Assembly (NCBI RefSeq): GCF_018343535.1
Contig: NZ_JAGYPF010000002.1
Coordinates: 1,080,103-1,144,102, forward strand
Source of the DNA: Neobacillus rhizophilus
GTDB lineage: Bacteria > Bacillota > Bacilli > Bacillales > Cytobacillaceae
Reading direction: 5' to 3'
DNA: 64,000 nt
Shown: in pieces, positions 45,203 through 55,045 of the stretch
Layout of the letters: the number at the start of each line of letters is the position of its first letter
Numbering within the stretch: position 1 is the stretch's first letter
Position numbers and translations under genes: made by a program
Notes under the pieces: generated by a model
Told to the model about the DNA's origin: nothing
Databases searched by the model: none
Seen by the model: only the letters and a program-made list of their open reading frames with translations

Positions 45203-46720
45203 TTACCCCCGTGAACCTTCTTTATTTACCTCAACCCGAGCTTTCCCCATAAAGTATATCGTCACAGCCGCCAAAGCAATTGGAATCAACGTAAGCGTAA
45301 AGGTATAGGTAATTGATTCCGACAGCGCATGAATGATCTTATCTAAAATAACCCCAGGAATTTTCGCACGTTCGCTTGCTTCAAAGATTTCCCGTGGATC
45401 ACCCATTTTAAACCCACCGCCGCCAGCACCTTGCATTCCCTTAAATGCCTCTTTCAAACGATCTGTAAAGACATTATTTTGAATCGTACCGTAAATCGTT
45501 ACCCCCAGCGTCATTCCAAACGAGCGCAAAAACGAGTTCGTGGAATTCGCTGTACCCCGATATTGCGGTTCCAGGTTATGAAGCGAGGCAGTGGGCAGAA
45601 GGGAGAAGGAGAACCCGACGCCAAAGCCTACAAGAATCATGAAAATGGTCAGCATCAAGCGGGACGTATCCTCGGTCATGGTACCTAGGCAATACATGCC
45701 AACAGCATATGAGATTATCGAGATGATCATTAAATTCCGATAAGACGTTTTTGTTAAAAAAATACCTCCGATAGAACTCCCGGCAACAGATCCAAGCATC
45801 ATCGGTGTTAAAATCAGCCCTGCATTTTTAGCCGTTCCGCCATAAACCGCCTGCACAAAAATCGGAATAAACACTGTTAAAATAATAAACGTGCCGCCAT
45901 ATAAAAAGGCGAGAATCTGCGATGCAGCAAACAACCGTCTTTTAAAAAGCCATAACGGTAAAATCGGTTCTGCAGCCTTGAATTCTGCTATAAAAAATGC
46001 AACGAAAAAGACTACAAAACTTGTAAATAAACTGATAATCGGAGCAGAATCCCAATCATATTCTTTTCCGCCCAGCTCCAACGCGAACATCAGGCTGACA
46101 ACCGAAATGACCAGGGTAACCGCACCAAGCCAATCAATTTTTAGCTTTGAATGCTGTAAGGATTCATGATAATAACGAACAATTAAAATTATCGAAACGA
46201 GTCCAAGTGGGATATTAACATAGAAAATCCAATGCCAGCTGATGTAATCCGTAATATAAGCACCCAAAAGCGGGCCAAGTACGCTTGACAGGCCGAAAAC
46301 CGCGCCAAGCAGGCCGGTCATCTTTCCGCGTTTCTCCGGCGGAAAAATATCAAAGACAATCGTAAAAGCGATCGGCATCAATGCGCCACCGCCAATGCCC
46401 TGAATGGCTCGAAAAATACTTAATTGGACAATGGTTTGTGCGAATCCGCAGAGGGCCGAACCAATCAAAAACACCGTTAACCCAAACAGGAAAAAGCGTT
46501 TCCGCCCATACATATCGGAAAGTTTGCCGAATATCGGCATGCCCGCCATGACGGCTACCATGTAGGCAGAGGTGACCCAAACAAATTTATCGAGCCCGCC
46601 AAGGTCGGAAACAATCGTTCCCATCGCAGTGGCAACAATCGTGTTGTCCATCGCTGACATCAAAATGGCCAGAAGCAGACCGGCTGTCACAAGGTTAATA
46701 TTGCTGTCATGTTTGATCAT
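45203..46720 (-). CDS. MFS drug transporter, DHA2 family (14 helices)
   Basis: 505 residues, EmrB/QacA type. The early MDNTIVATAMG matches motif D1 of DHA2, GKLSDMYGRKRFF is motif A, and LGAVFGLSSVLGPLLGAYI is motif C, the antiporter signature. About fourteen membrane helices. It probably exports toxic compounds by proton antiport. ATG at 46720 follows AAGGAGAC. Confidence 0.92.
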   Translation of the reverse strand: MIKHDSNINLVTAGLLLAILMSAMDNTIVATAMGTIVSDLGGLDKFVWVTSAYMVAVMAGMPIFGKLSDMYGRKRFFLFGLTVFLIGSALCGFAQTIVQLSIFRAIQGIGGGALMPIAFTIVFDIFPPEKRGKMTGLLGAVFGLSSVLGPLLGAYITDYISWHWIFYVNIPLGLVSIILIVRYYHESLQHSKLKIDWLGAVTLVISVVSLMFALELGGKEYDWDSAPIISLFTSFVVFFVAFFIAEFKAAEPILPLWLFKRRLFAASQILAFLYGGTFIILTVFIPIFVQAVYGGTAKNAGLILTPMMLGSVAGSSIGGIFLTKTSYRNLMIISIISYAVGMYCLGTMTEDTSRLMLTIFMILVGFGVGFSFSLLPTASLHNLEPQYRGTANSTNSFLRSFGMTLGVTIYGTIQNNVFTDRLKEAFKGMQGAGGGGFKMGDPREIFEASERAKIPGVILDKIIHALSESITYTFTLTLIPIALAAVTIYFMGKARVEVNKEGSRG

Positions 46721-46860
46721 AAAAGTCTCCTTATTCAATTTTTAAACTCATAGGCCGATGGCCCAAAAAAACTCCTCCGAAATAGTTTAACTGACAGAAG
46801 ATAGAAAATAAAATTAAATTTTTATAAAAAAAATCCCCTTCTGCAAGGGGATTAAACTTA

Positions 46861-46974
46861 GCTAATAAGAAAGTATAAACTTTCTGTAGAAAGCTTTATA
46901 TTTCTTAACGCATAAATTCAACTACGCCTCTGTCTTCGTCCTAACGGACTCGCCAATCAGCGAGTTTTCATTTA
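46861..46974 (+). repeat. Interspersed structured repeat, copy F
   Basis: Starts GCTAATAAGAAAGTATAAAC; the hairpin has TGTAGAAAG for TGTCGAAAG and one base lost in the far arm (TTTATATTTCTT). The terminal stem reads CTCGCC-AATC-AGCGAG. Only copy in the right two thirds of the window, lying between two minus-strand genes. Confidence 0.85.
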
Positions 46975-47002
46975 TCGTATTAGAATTACAATCAAAGGCA
47001 GC

Positions 47003-47566
47003 TTAAGCTTTCAAAACATCATGGTCAACGTAACGCTCACCATTGATTTCGCTGATCACATTAATGGCAACCTTTGCGCCGTCACCAGCAGTAATAATTG
47101 TATGTACGCTGACACCAGCAGCAGTACCGGCAGCCCAAATACCGTCAATGTTTGTTTTTCCTTCGGCATTTACATCAAAAACTGTTTTGATTCTTGGTTC
47201 TGTACCTGGCTTTGTATTTAAGCCAGCTTTTTCAGCGAGGTCAGTCAAAGCACCGGTCGCAATAATTACATGTTTTGCTTCGTAAGTGTTTTGATCTGTC
47301 TCAACTGAAAATCCAGCATCAGTTTTCGTAATGTTTGTAACGGTCGCTTGAACAATTTCTGCACCAAATTTACGAGCCTGTTCTTTTCCGGTTTCAACAA
47401 GTTCAGGGCCTGTAATTTCTTTTACACCATAATGGTTTTCAATCCACGCCCGTTTAGTCATGCTCTTATCATTATCAACAACCAATGTTTGTTTCCCGGC
47501 TTTTGCAGTAAATAAAGCAGCACTAGCGCCAGCAGCGCCTGCACCAACGATGACTACATCAAACAT
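47003..47566 (-). CDS. Single-domain FAD-dependent oxidoreductase, thioredoxin reductase-like
   Basis: 187 residues. N-terminal FAD motif VVIVGAGAAGASAALF, then HVIIATGA near 106 and the closing GIWAAGTAAGVSVHTIITAGDG. The NADPH domain and redox CxxC of thioredoxin reductase are absent, so it is only the FAD half of that fold. It may act with a separate reductase or as a stand-alone flavoprotein; function unknown. TTGGAGGTTTTGAT precedes the ATG. Confidence 0.85.
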   Translation of the reverse strand: MFDVVIVGAGAAGASAALFTAKAGKQTLVVDNDKSMTKRAWIENHYGVKEITGPELVETGKEQARKFGAEIVQATVTNITKTDAGFSVETDQNTYEAKHVIIATGALTDLAEKAGLNTKPGTEPRIKTVFDVNAEGKTNIDGIWAAGTAAGVSVHTIITAGDGAKVAINVISEINGERYVDHDVLKA

Positions 47567-47703
47567 ATCAAAACCTCCAATTATTTATTTTTTCAATAAT
47601 AATGGTAGCCAATTACAAACTAAAAGTAAAATGAACTGCTTATTTCTAAATGTTTGGAGAACGAAATAATTTCTTTCTTGACGGGGAATGGACATCTGCG
47701 GAA

Positions 47704-47916
47704 CTATCTGGCTGCTTGGGAAAAATAAAAAGAACCATCATTTCCGTCCGGGGTTTGATGGTTCCTGTGCTTAAATTGGTATAAATGGTCTTTTTTAGTC
47801 TTTGTTACCCGGTTTCTCATATCGGTAAAAACAAACGGGCTCCGCTTTGCTTCGGGATTCATTTTTCCTTCCCTGGAAAGCTTTTCGCGCAGCTTTTTGG
47901 CTTTTGATTTTGCCAT
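47704..47916 (-). CDS. Small basic protein, 70 residues
   Basis: Starts MAKSKAKKLREKLSREGK; Lys/Arg-rich first half. AAAGGAGTGATTTTTT precedes the ATG. Near its end the gene contains a perfect GGAACCATCA / TGATGGTTC hairpin followed by a T-rich tract, so the terminator overlaps the coding region. Function unknown; nucleic-acid binding is suggested by charge alone. Confidence 0.7.
   Translation of the reverse strand: MAKSKAKKLREKLSREGKMNPEAKRSPFVFTDMRNRVTKTKKDHLYQFKHRNHQTPDGNDGSFYFSQAAR
47732..47772 (-). terminator. Terminator-like hairpin inside the small basic protein gene
   Basis: Minus strand GGAACCATCA...TGATGGTTC followed by TTTTTATTTTT, lying before the stop codon. Confidence 0.65.
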
Positions 47917-47986
47917 AAAAAATCACTCCTTTAAAAATTGCTTGGATAACATTATATACTATTTGAAGGAGTGATGTAAGAGAAAT

Positions 47987-49189
47987 TTATGATATTTCCT
48001 GAGCTCTAGATTGCGCCTTTGTAGTCGCCTTCCTTTTTGTATGAAGAACATAAAATAAACCAGCACCGATTAAAATATAAAATGCACAAATGAAATACAT
48101 CGAGCTATATTCCATTTTGGCGGCAATTATGCCCACTAAAAATGACCCAAATGCGATACCAGTGTCGTAAATGGATAAAAATGTTGCTGTTGCTAAGCCT
48201 CTTTTTCGAGGTTCTGCATTTTGAATCGCAATCGTTTGGAAGGTTGGAAAAAGTGTTCCCCAGCCTAAACCGATTAGGCCTGCCGAAAGGAGGAACGTAA
48301 ACGCCCCATTACTTTGGCTCAAGACGACCATTCCAATTGCAAATAGAATGAGACATGGAAAAGAAATCACGTTTGGACCATATAAATCCAGCCATTTTCC
48401 TGTAAAAGGTCTTGAAATTAGCAGGACCACCGCATAAATAACAAAGAACAGGCTCGAAACATGCTCTAAATGAATTTGGGCTGCATAGATAGATACAAAA
48501 GAAAGCAGTGCTGAATAAACAATTGCCAGGAAGCCGCCAACGATGGCAATCGGAACAGCGGAAAGCTCAAACAGATTTCGGACCGAGAAGGCTGCAGCCA
48601 CCTTCTGTTCGTCTTGTTCCTGTTTTGGAAGCTTAACGCTTAGACCGGTAATCAAAGCGCCAATTGCCACTGCAATGCTTATGATAAACATGATTTTAGT
48701 GCCCCATTGCTGCATCGTCATCAACCCGACAAAAGGTCCTAATACCATGGCCATATTGGTTGATAAGACGAAATAACCCATTCCTTCACCTCTCCTGGAA
48801 AAAGGAATGATGTCAGCAACAATCGCCCCCGCTGCTGTTGTTGCCATACCAAAACCAATACCGTGCAGCAGGCGGATGACTAAAAATCCAGCTGTTGTTT
48901 TAGGGAATAGGTAAAAGGGAGCCGCTGCTGCAAAAAGAATCAGCGCGGTTAACAGCACCTTTTTGTTTCCAGCACGTTCAAGCCAGTTACCTGCAAGCGG
49001 CCGCGAAATAATAGCAGAAAGCAAAAAGACGGTTGTCATTAATCCTGCCTGTGAAGCGCTTGTGTGAAGCTCATTCAGCGCATAACTTGGAAGTGTTACT
49101 AGCAAAATATAAAAGGTCAAAAATAAGAAAAAGTTACTTGCAGAAATACCAATAAAATTTTTCGTCCATAATTTTGGTTTGTTAGACAT
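47987..49189 (-). CDS. MFS transporter, 12 helices
   Basis: 400 residues. Motif A-like loop GNWLERAGNKKVLL and RPLAGNW after helix 2, and FSRRGEGMGYFVLSTNMAMVLGPFVG (split over helix 5) indicate a drug or metabolite exporter. It lies 14 bp after the MarR-type gene, so it is probably the regulated efflux pump of that operon. AAAAGGAGTGC precedes the ATG. Confidence 0.9.
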   Translation of the reverse strand: MSNKPKLWTKNFIGISASNFFLFLTFYILLVTLPSYALNELHTSASQAGLMTTVFLLSAIISRPLAGNWLERAGNKKVLLTALILFAAAAPFYLFPKTTAGFLVIRLLHGIGFGMATTAAGAIVADIIPFSRRGEGMGYFVLSTNMAMVLGPFVGLMTMQQWGTKIMFIISIAVAIGALITGLSVKLPKQEQDEQKVAAAFSVRNLFELSAVPIAIVGGFLAIVYSALLSFVSIYAAQIHLEHVSSLFFVIYAVVLLISRPFTGKWLDLYGPNVISFPCLILFAIGMVVLSQSNGAFTFLLSAGLIGLGWGTLFPTFQTIAIQNAEPRKRGLATATFLSIYDTGIAFGSFLVGIIAAKMEYSSMYFICAFYILIGAGLFYVLHTKRKATTKAQSRAQEIS

Positions 49190-49203
49190 TTAATGCACTC
49201 CTT

Positions 49204-49608
49204 TTAATAAAGCTGTTCAAGCCAGCTTTTTTGAAGTTGATATAGCTCCTCCTTATGTGATTTTGGGAGCAATGATTTATTCAATTCGATGACGATTTTT
49301 TCCCACTCCGGATATTTGGCATGCGCTTCATCCGTTAATTCAACACGTTTTTCACGTTTATCCTGACCGGGAATCTGTTTAACGTAGCCTTGTTTAACCA
49401 TGCGTTGGATCGTTCGGGTCATGGGAGGTGCTTCAACAGCTAAATATTCACTGAGCTCTTTTTGAGTTAATGAGCCTTTGTTTTTTAAAACAAAAATAAC
49501 GGCCCATTGCGAACCGTATAATCCCGTTGGTTTCAGTGCTTCATTGAGTTTATTCGTTAGACGTCGTGATAATTGATGAAGGGTATGGATTAATTCGTGA
49601 TTGATCAT
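49204..49608 (-). CDS. MarR-family transcriptional regulator
   Basis: 134 residues, winged-helix MarR fold: LTQKELSEYLAVEAPPMTR and VKQGYVKQIPGQDKREKRVEL cover recognition helix and wing. ATG at 49608 follows TTGGAGCGAATT. A perfect palindrome overlaps its own -10 box, so autorepression with the downstream MFS gene is likely, relieved by a ligand of the pump. Confidence 0.9.
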   Translation of the reverse strand: MINHELIHTLHQLSRRLTNKLNEALKPTGLYGSQWAVIFVLKNKGSLTQKELSEYLAVEAPPMTRTIQRMVKQGYVKQIPGQDKREKRVELTDEAHAKYPEWEKIVIELNKSLLPKSHKEELYQLQKSWLEQLY

Positions 49609-49629
49609 AATTCGCTCCAAATCAATAAT

Positions 49630-49647
49630 TAGTTACCTAGGTAACTA
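49630..49647. promoter_or_regulatory. MarR operator
   Basis: Perfect 18-bp palindrome TAGTTACCTAGGTAACTA, 22 bp upstream of the marR ATG and overlapping the -10 box. Confidence 0.8.
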
Positions 49648-49672
49648 TAATGGATATATTAAAAAATGTCAA
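49644..49672 (-). promoter_or_regulatory. Promoter of the marR-MFS operon
   Basis: TTGACA, 17-bp spacer, TATAGT on the minus strand; the -10 shares bases with the operator. Confidence 0.8.
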
Positions 49673-49700
49673 GAAATGTTCACAATATGTCGACCTTCCT

Positions 49701-49737
49701 AAAAAAAATTCCGCGGAACATTATTCCGCGGAATCTT
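49701..49737. terminator. Terminator of the methionine operon
   Basis: ATTCCGCGGAA-CATT-ATTCCGCGGAAT next to an A8 run, giving a T8 tract on the minus strand. Confidence 0.88.
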
Positions 49738-49744
49738 TATAAGA

Positions 49745-52700
49745 CTATCTTAACACATTAAAATACCTTGCCTCCGGATGGGCGAAAACAATGGCAGAAA
49801 CAGATGCTTCAGGCTCCATCATACAGCCATCTGTTAACTGGATACCGATATCCTCCGGCTGGATTAGTTTAAAGAGCTTCTTCTGATCCTCTAGGTCAGG
49901 GCAGGCAGGGTAACCAAATGAGAAGCGCTGGCCTTGATAATGGGCCGCGAAACGGTCCTGCATTGTAAAGGTTAGAGGGTCCGGGAAGCCCCAGCGGTCA
50001 CGCATCTGCCGGTGAATCAATTCTGCCAGACCTTCGGCACTTTCAAGAGCGAGCGACTGCAGGGCATGGCTTTCAAGGAAGCGGCCGGACGCTTTAAACT
50101 GATCAGCTTGCTCGCGAATGCCCCTTCCGGCAGTTACCGTAAAGAAACCTACATAATCCATGAGGCCGCTATCGACTGGCTTTAGGAAATCTGCCAAACA
50201 TAAATATGGTGCAGATTCCTGACGTGGAAAATCAAATGTTTCAATTATCTTCTCATGATTTTCCGGATCATAAATATGAACATTATTACCCTCAGATTGT
50301 GCCGGGAAAAATTGATACACGGCCGCAGGTGTAATCCAGCTATTTGCGCTGGCATCCGCGATCAGATTATCAACCATGTTTTTTACTTTCCAAGCCTTCT
50401 CATCCTTCTCGGCCAGCAGTTTTGAAATTTTCCCTTTCACACCTAGATGGTGGCCCAACAGCATCTGCATATTGATATACGGCTCAATATGCGACAAGGA
50501 ATAGGATTTTAGTACATGCCGTTTTGTATCTTTTGGAACAAAAACCGGAACCTCAGTAGAGACAGCAGCCCTCGGCTTAACAGCCGTAGTGAGAGCAGAG
50601 CGGACTGGCAGCTCTCGTGGTACATCTAAGGCGGCCAGCTTTTCCTGTTTTTCGGCGAATAATCTTTCAAGCTCCTCTGGGGATTGAAGTTGGTTGGCGA
50701 GTGCTAAGCCATTCATCGCATCTTTGGCGTAAAGAACAAGTCCTTCGTATTCCTTGGCAATTTTCGTATCCGTAAATTTGCGGGAAAGTGCCGCACCGCC
50801 TACCATGATAGGGAGGGAGATGCCTGCTTCCTTCATATCCTGTGCCGTTAACACCATTTGCTGGGCCGATTTCACCAAAAGACCGGATAGCCCAACCATG
50901 TCCGGTTGGTTTTCGCGAATAGCTTTAATTAGTTCGGCAGGTGCCACCTTAATCCCAAGATCAATGACTTCGTAACCATTATTACTGAGAATAATATCGA
51001 CCAGGTTTTTCCCAATATCATGGACGTCTCCTTTAACAGTGGCCAAAATAACTTTTCCTTTTGAGGCAGACACATCGCCTTTTTCCATAAAAGGTTCCAA
51101 GTGGGAAACGGAGGCCTTCATGACTTCTGCACTCTGAAGAACTTCGGCGACGATTAACTGGTTATCATTAAACAGTCGTCCGACTTCCTTCATTCCGTCC
51201 ATTAACGGACCATTTATAATATCAAGAGGGGCAGGATACTTGGCGAGTGCCTCTTCCAAATCAGGAATGAGTCCTTCCTTTGTCCCTTCGATAATATAAT
51301 AGCCGAGCCGCTCTTCAAGACTCATATCGAGCGTAGTGCCTTTGGCTACCTTCTTCTTATCCCGATAAAAATCAGTGAAAACAGCCAATGTTTCATCGGT
51401 AGTATCGAATAAAAGGGCCTCGGCAAGTGCCACTTCCTCTTTGGAGATGGAAGCGAACCGTTCCAGCTTTTCTGTATTGACAATCGCATAATCAAGTCCC
51501 GCTTGAGTGCAGTGGTAGAGGAATACGGAATTCAATATTTCTCTGCCGACAGGGGGCAGCCCGAAGGATACGTTACTTATGCCGAGTATCGTTTGCACAC
51601 CAGGAAGCTGTTCCTTGATTAAGCGGATGCCATCAACTGTGGCTTTAGCAGAACCAATATATTGCTCATCACCTGTACCTACAGGAAACACTAATGGGTC
51701 AAAAATTAAATCCTGAGGCTTCAATTTATATTTGTTGACTAAGATATCATGCGAACGGCGGGCAATTTCCAATTTGCGTTCTGCAGTAACCCCCATGCCT
51801 GTTTCGTCAATAGTACCGACAACAACGGCAGCCCCGTATCGGTGAATCAATGGCACTACCGCTTGGAAACGTTCTTCGCCGTCCTCAAGGTTGATGGAAT
51901 TAATAATCGCTTTTCCCTGCGAGTACTTCAACGCCTTTTCAATAACCTTTTCATCTGTTGAGTCGATGACAAGCGGCACCTTTACCTTTTTGACGACTTC
52001 GGTGATGAAGTTTTCCATATCGACAAGCTCTTCACGGTCCGGGTCAGCAAGACAAATATCGATGACGTGCGCTCCGCCTTTTACCTGGGCACGGGCGATT
52101 TCTGCCGCCTCTTCAAATTTACCTTCAGCTATCAAACGTTTAAATTTGCGTGACCCAATAACATTGGTCCGTTCTCCGACCATGATTGGCCTTAAAGTAG
52201 GATCATCGTAAATGAACGGTTCAATTCCTGAAACCATATGATGGGAGGATGGCTGGAATTCCCTTGGCTTGTAATCTTTCATTGCATCCGCAATAGCACG
52301 AATGTGATCAGGGGTCGTACCGCAGCAGCCGCCGACAATATTGAGCCAGCCATGAGCGGCAAAATCAGCCAGCTTTTTCGCCAGTGTTTCCGGTGTCTCA
52401 TGATAGTGGCCCTCCTCGTCAGGCAGGCCGGCATTCGGATAGCAGCTGACTGCGGTTCCGGACAGATTAGCGAGCGAGCGTACATGGTCCTGCATAAACT
52501 CTGGTCCTGTTGCGCAGTTCAATCCAACAGCCACTGGATTCATATGCTCGATGGAAATATAAAAAGAATCAATCGTTTGCCCCGCTAAAGTCGTTCCCAT
52601 TGGCTCGATTGTTCCAGAAATAAACAGCGGCAATGTTTTGCCGGTTTTTTCAAACGCTTTTTGGATGCCGACATAGCCGGCCTTAACATTCAGCATATCT

Positions 52701-53194
52701 TGAGACGTCTCAAGAAGGAGCAGATCAACTCCACCGTCAATTAAGCCAATCGCTTGTTCCTCATAGGCGGCAGCTAAGGCATCAAAGGTCGTTCCGCCGG
52801 TAACGCTTAATGTCTTTGTTGTCGGTCCCATGGAACCGGCCACATAGCGAGGCCAATCTTCGGTGGAAGCTGCCTGAGCTTCCTTCACAGCAATCATTGC
52901 AGCAATTTTATTGATTTCATAGGCTTTATATCCAAGCTCATACTCATCTAAGACAATACTGGCGGCGCCGAATGTATTAGTCTCGATGATATCAGCTCCG
53001 GACTCTAAATATTCGCGGTGAATGCGCGCAATAACTGCTGGAGCGGTTAAATTGAGATTTTCATTACAGCCCTCGTATTGTTCGCCGCCAAAATCATCAG
53101 CAGAAAGACCTGCTTGCTGCAGCATCGTGCCCATTGCCCCGTCCATTACTAGGATGCGTTTTTTCAGCTGCTCATTAAATGGTCGTTTCGACAT
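49745..53194 (-). CDS. metH: Cobalamin-dependent methionine synthase
   Basis: 1149 residues with all four MetH modules: homocysteine-binding barrel with zinc Cys pair GGCCGTTP (near 287), methyltetrahydrofolate-binding barrel ([12 protein letters not shown] near 343), cobalamin domain with the cobalt-ligand His in GDVHDIGKN (near 722), and C-terminal reactivation domain ([11 protein letters not shown] near 1095). It methylates homocysteine to methionine using methyl-B12. The start overlaps the end of yitJ by 20 bp, indicating translational coupling. It is last in the S-box operon. Confidence 0.96.
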   Translation of the reverse strand: MSKRPFNEQLKKRILVMDGAMGTMLQQAGLSADDFGGEQYEGCNENLNLTAPAVIARIHREYLESGADIIETNTFGAASIVLDEYELGYKAYEINKIAAMIAVKEAQAASTEDWPRYVAGSMGPTTKTLSVTGGTTFDALAAAYEEQAIGLIDGGVDLLLLETSQDMLNVKAGYVGIQKAFEKTGKTLPLFISGTIEPMGTTLAGQTIDSFYISIEHMNPVAVGLNCATGPEFMQDHVRSLANLSGTAVSCYPNAGLPDEEGHYHETPETLAKKLADFAAHGWLNIVGGCCGTTPDHIRAIADAMKDYKPREFQPSSHHMVSGIEPFIYDDPTLRPIMVGERTNVIGSRKFKRLIAEGKFEEAAEIARAQVKGGAHVIDICLADPDREELVDMENFITEVVKKVKVPLVIDSTDEKVIEKALKYSQGKAIINSINLEDGEERFQAVVPLIHRYGAAVVVGTIDETGMGVTAERKLEIARRSHDILVNKYKLKPQDLIFDPLVFPVGTGDEQYIGSAKATVDGIRLIKEQLPGVQTILGISNVSFGLPPVGREILNSVFLYHCTQAGLDYAIVNTEKLERFASISKEEVALAEALLFDTTDETLAVFTDFYRDKKKVAKGTTLDMSLEERLGYYIIEGTKEGLIPDLEEALAKYPAPLDIINGPLMDGMKEVGRLFNDNQLIVAEVLQSAEVMKASVSHLEPFMEKGDVSASKGKVILATVKGDVHDIGKNLVDIILSNNGYEVIDLGIKVAPAELIKAIRENQPDMVGLSGLLVKSAQQMVLTAQDMKEAGISLPIMVGGAALSRKFTDTKIAKEYEGLVLYAKDAMNGLALANQLQSPEELERLFAEKQEKLAALDVPRELPVRSALTTAVKPRAAVSTEVPVFVPKDTKRHVLKSYSLSHIEPYINMQMLLGHHLGVKGKISKLLAEKDEKAWKVKNMVDNLIADASANSWITPAAVYQFFPAQSEGNNVHIYDPENHEKIIETFDFPRQESAPYLCLADFLKPVDSGLMDYVGFFTVTAGRGIREQADQFKASGRFLESHALQSLALESAEGLAELIHRQMRDRWGFPDPLTFTMQDRFAAHYQGQRFSFGYPACPDLEDQKKLFKLIQPEDIGIQLTDGCMMEPEASVSAIVFAHPEARYFNVLR

Positions 53195-55034
53195 CGCTGT
53201 TCCCCCTCAGTTCACACGCACGCTGCCGGGCATAAAGGGCCAGTTCAGCAGTAAGCTCATAGCGCAAAAATGGTGTGATTAAATAAATTCCATTAAATAA
53301 ATCTAATGATGCATCGATTAGCCCCTTGGTAATTTTAACACCTTCTTTGGCCGCTTGGAGCGGGTTATCATGAAGCGCAGCCATCCGTTCACGAATGGAG
53401 TCGGAAATTTTAATTCCAGGCACCTCATTATGAAGGAACTCCGCGTTTTTACTGCTGGTAAGCGGCATTAAGCCGATGTAGATCGGCGCTTTTAAGTGTT
53501 TCGTATTTTCATAGACTTCAAGCAATTTTTCTTCAGAAAAAACAGGCTGGGAGATAAAATAGTCAGCCCCATGCGCAATTTTCTTCTCCAGTCGTTTGAC
53601 TGCTTTTTCCACAGAGCGGACATTCGGGTTAAAGGCTCCGGCAATGCTGAACGCCGTTTTCTGGCCCAAGTCCTTTCCGGAAAAAGATAAGCCTTCATTT
53701 AATTGTTTAATCATTTGAATTAGTTCAAATGAAGAAACATCATAAACGGAAGAAGCCCCCGGAAAATCGCCGACCCGGGCAGGGTCACCGGTGATTGCCA
53801 GAACATCGTGCATTCCTAACGTGTGCAGACCCATTAAATGGGATTGCAGACCGATAATGTTGCGGTCACGGCAGGAAATATGGATTAGCGGACGCATTCC
53901 CAGTTCTTTTTTAACCATATAACCTAATGATTCATTGGATATCCTTACTTGGGCAAGAGAATTATCGGCCAGCGTAATCGCATCAATTCCGGCTTCCTTT
54001 AAAGCCTTTGCCCCATCAAAAAACTTCTTTGTATCAAGCTTTCTTGGTGGATCTAATTCAACGATAACAGATGGGCGTTCCTTCACAATATCTTGAAGAG
54101 GGGTGTAATCCCGCTTGGCAGGACGATCTTCAACTATGATTTTCTTTGGTTTTAATTCTACTACTTTTTCTGTTATCGGAGCGCTATTTTTTAATTCTGT
54201 GGCAAATGCCCTGATGTGTTCAGGTGTTGTTCCGCAGCATCCGCCTAAAAGCCTGACACCTTGTTTGCGGAATTCAGCCGCTGACCTGCGGAAGTAGTCA
54301 GCATCACCATCATAATGAAACTTTCCATCTGTATAAGCAGGGAGACTGGCGTTTGGATAGGCTGAAAGAAAGGCACGCTTAGGCAGTTCGATTTGTTCGA
54401 GCGCTACCAGCATATGATGCGGGCCAAGCCGGCAGTTTAGACCGACAACGTTCGCGCCAAGCCCTTCAAGTCTCTGCAATGCCTCATTTACAGGAGTACG
54501 ATCCTGCAGAATACCCGGTTCTGCAAGAGAAACTTGGGCAATAATTGGCAGTTTTGTTTCTTTTCTCGCAATGGTAAGAACGGTTTCGAGTTCTTCGAGG
54601 TCATAAAAGGTTTCGAGTAAAAGGCCGTCAACACCCTCTAATAAAAGGCAATACAGCTGCTCGCGAAAGCTCCGTTTAATTTCTTCCATTGAAATGGATT
54701 TGGGCTTGATGCCACGGTTGCCGCCCAAGGTCCCGAGCACGTAGGCACGGTTCCCGGCGGCTTTTTTGGCAATCTGTACAGCGGCGCTGTTGATATCCTT
54801 GACCGAATCCTCCAGCCCGTACCGTCCAAGCTTTAAATAGTTGGCTGCATAGGTGTTCGTTTGAATAATATCGGCACCGGCATCAATATAGGCTTTATGG
54901 ATATTCAGAATTTGCTCAGAGCGGGAAAGATTTAATTCCTCAAAACAGGAATCTTTTCCATAGGAATAAAGCATTGTTCCCATGGCTCCGTCGGCAATCA
55001 AAATTTGATTTTGTAATTTTTCTAGAAAACTCAT
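53175..55034 (-). CDS. yitJ: Bifunctional homocysteine S-methyltransferase / methylenetetrahydrofolate reductase (YitJ)
   Basis: 619 residues, a fusion. Residues 1-300 are a homocysteine methyltransferase barrel ending in [11 protein letters not shown] near 266. Residues about 320-610 are a MTHFR flavoprotein domain ([29 protein letters not shown]). It supplies 5-methyltetrahydrofolate, used by MetH just downstream. Its own methyltransferase half may use another methyl donor such as S-methylmethionine. Confidence 0.94.
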   Translation of the reverse strand: MSFLEKLQNQILIADGAMGTMLYSYGKDSCFEELNLSRSEQILNIHKAYIDAGADIIQTNTYAANYLKLGRYGLEDSVKDINSAAVQIAKKAAGNRAYVLGTLGGNRGIKPKSISMEEIKRSFREQLYCLLLEGVDGLLLETFYDLEELETVLTIARKETKLPIIAQVSLAEPGILQDRTPVNEALQRLEGLGANVVGLNCRLGPHHMLVALEQIELPKRAFLSAYPNASLPAYTDGKFHYDGDADYFRRSAAEFRKQGVRLLGGCCGTTPEHIRAFATELKNSAPITEKVVELKPKKIIVEDRPAKRDYTPLQDIVKERPSVIVELDPPRKLDTKKFFDGAKALKEAGIDAITLADNSLAQVRISNESLGYMVKKELGMRPLIHISCRDRNIIGLQSHLMGLHTLGMHDVLAITGDPARVGDFPGASSVYDVSSFELIQMIKQLNEGLSFSGKDLGQKTAFSIAGAFNPNVRSVEKAVKRLEKKIAHGADYFISQPVFSEEKLLEVYENTKHLKAPIYIGLMPLTSSKNAEFLHNEVPGIKISDSIRERMAALHDNPLQAAKEGVKITKGLIDASLDLFNGIYLITPFLRYELTAELALYARQRACELRGNSDVETTI

Positions 55035-55045
55035 CGTTATTCTCC

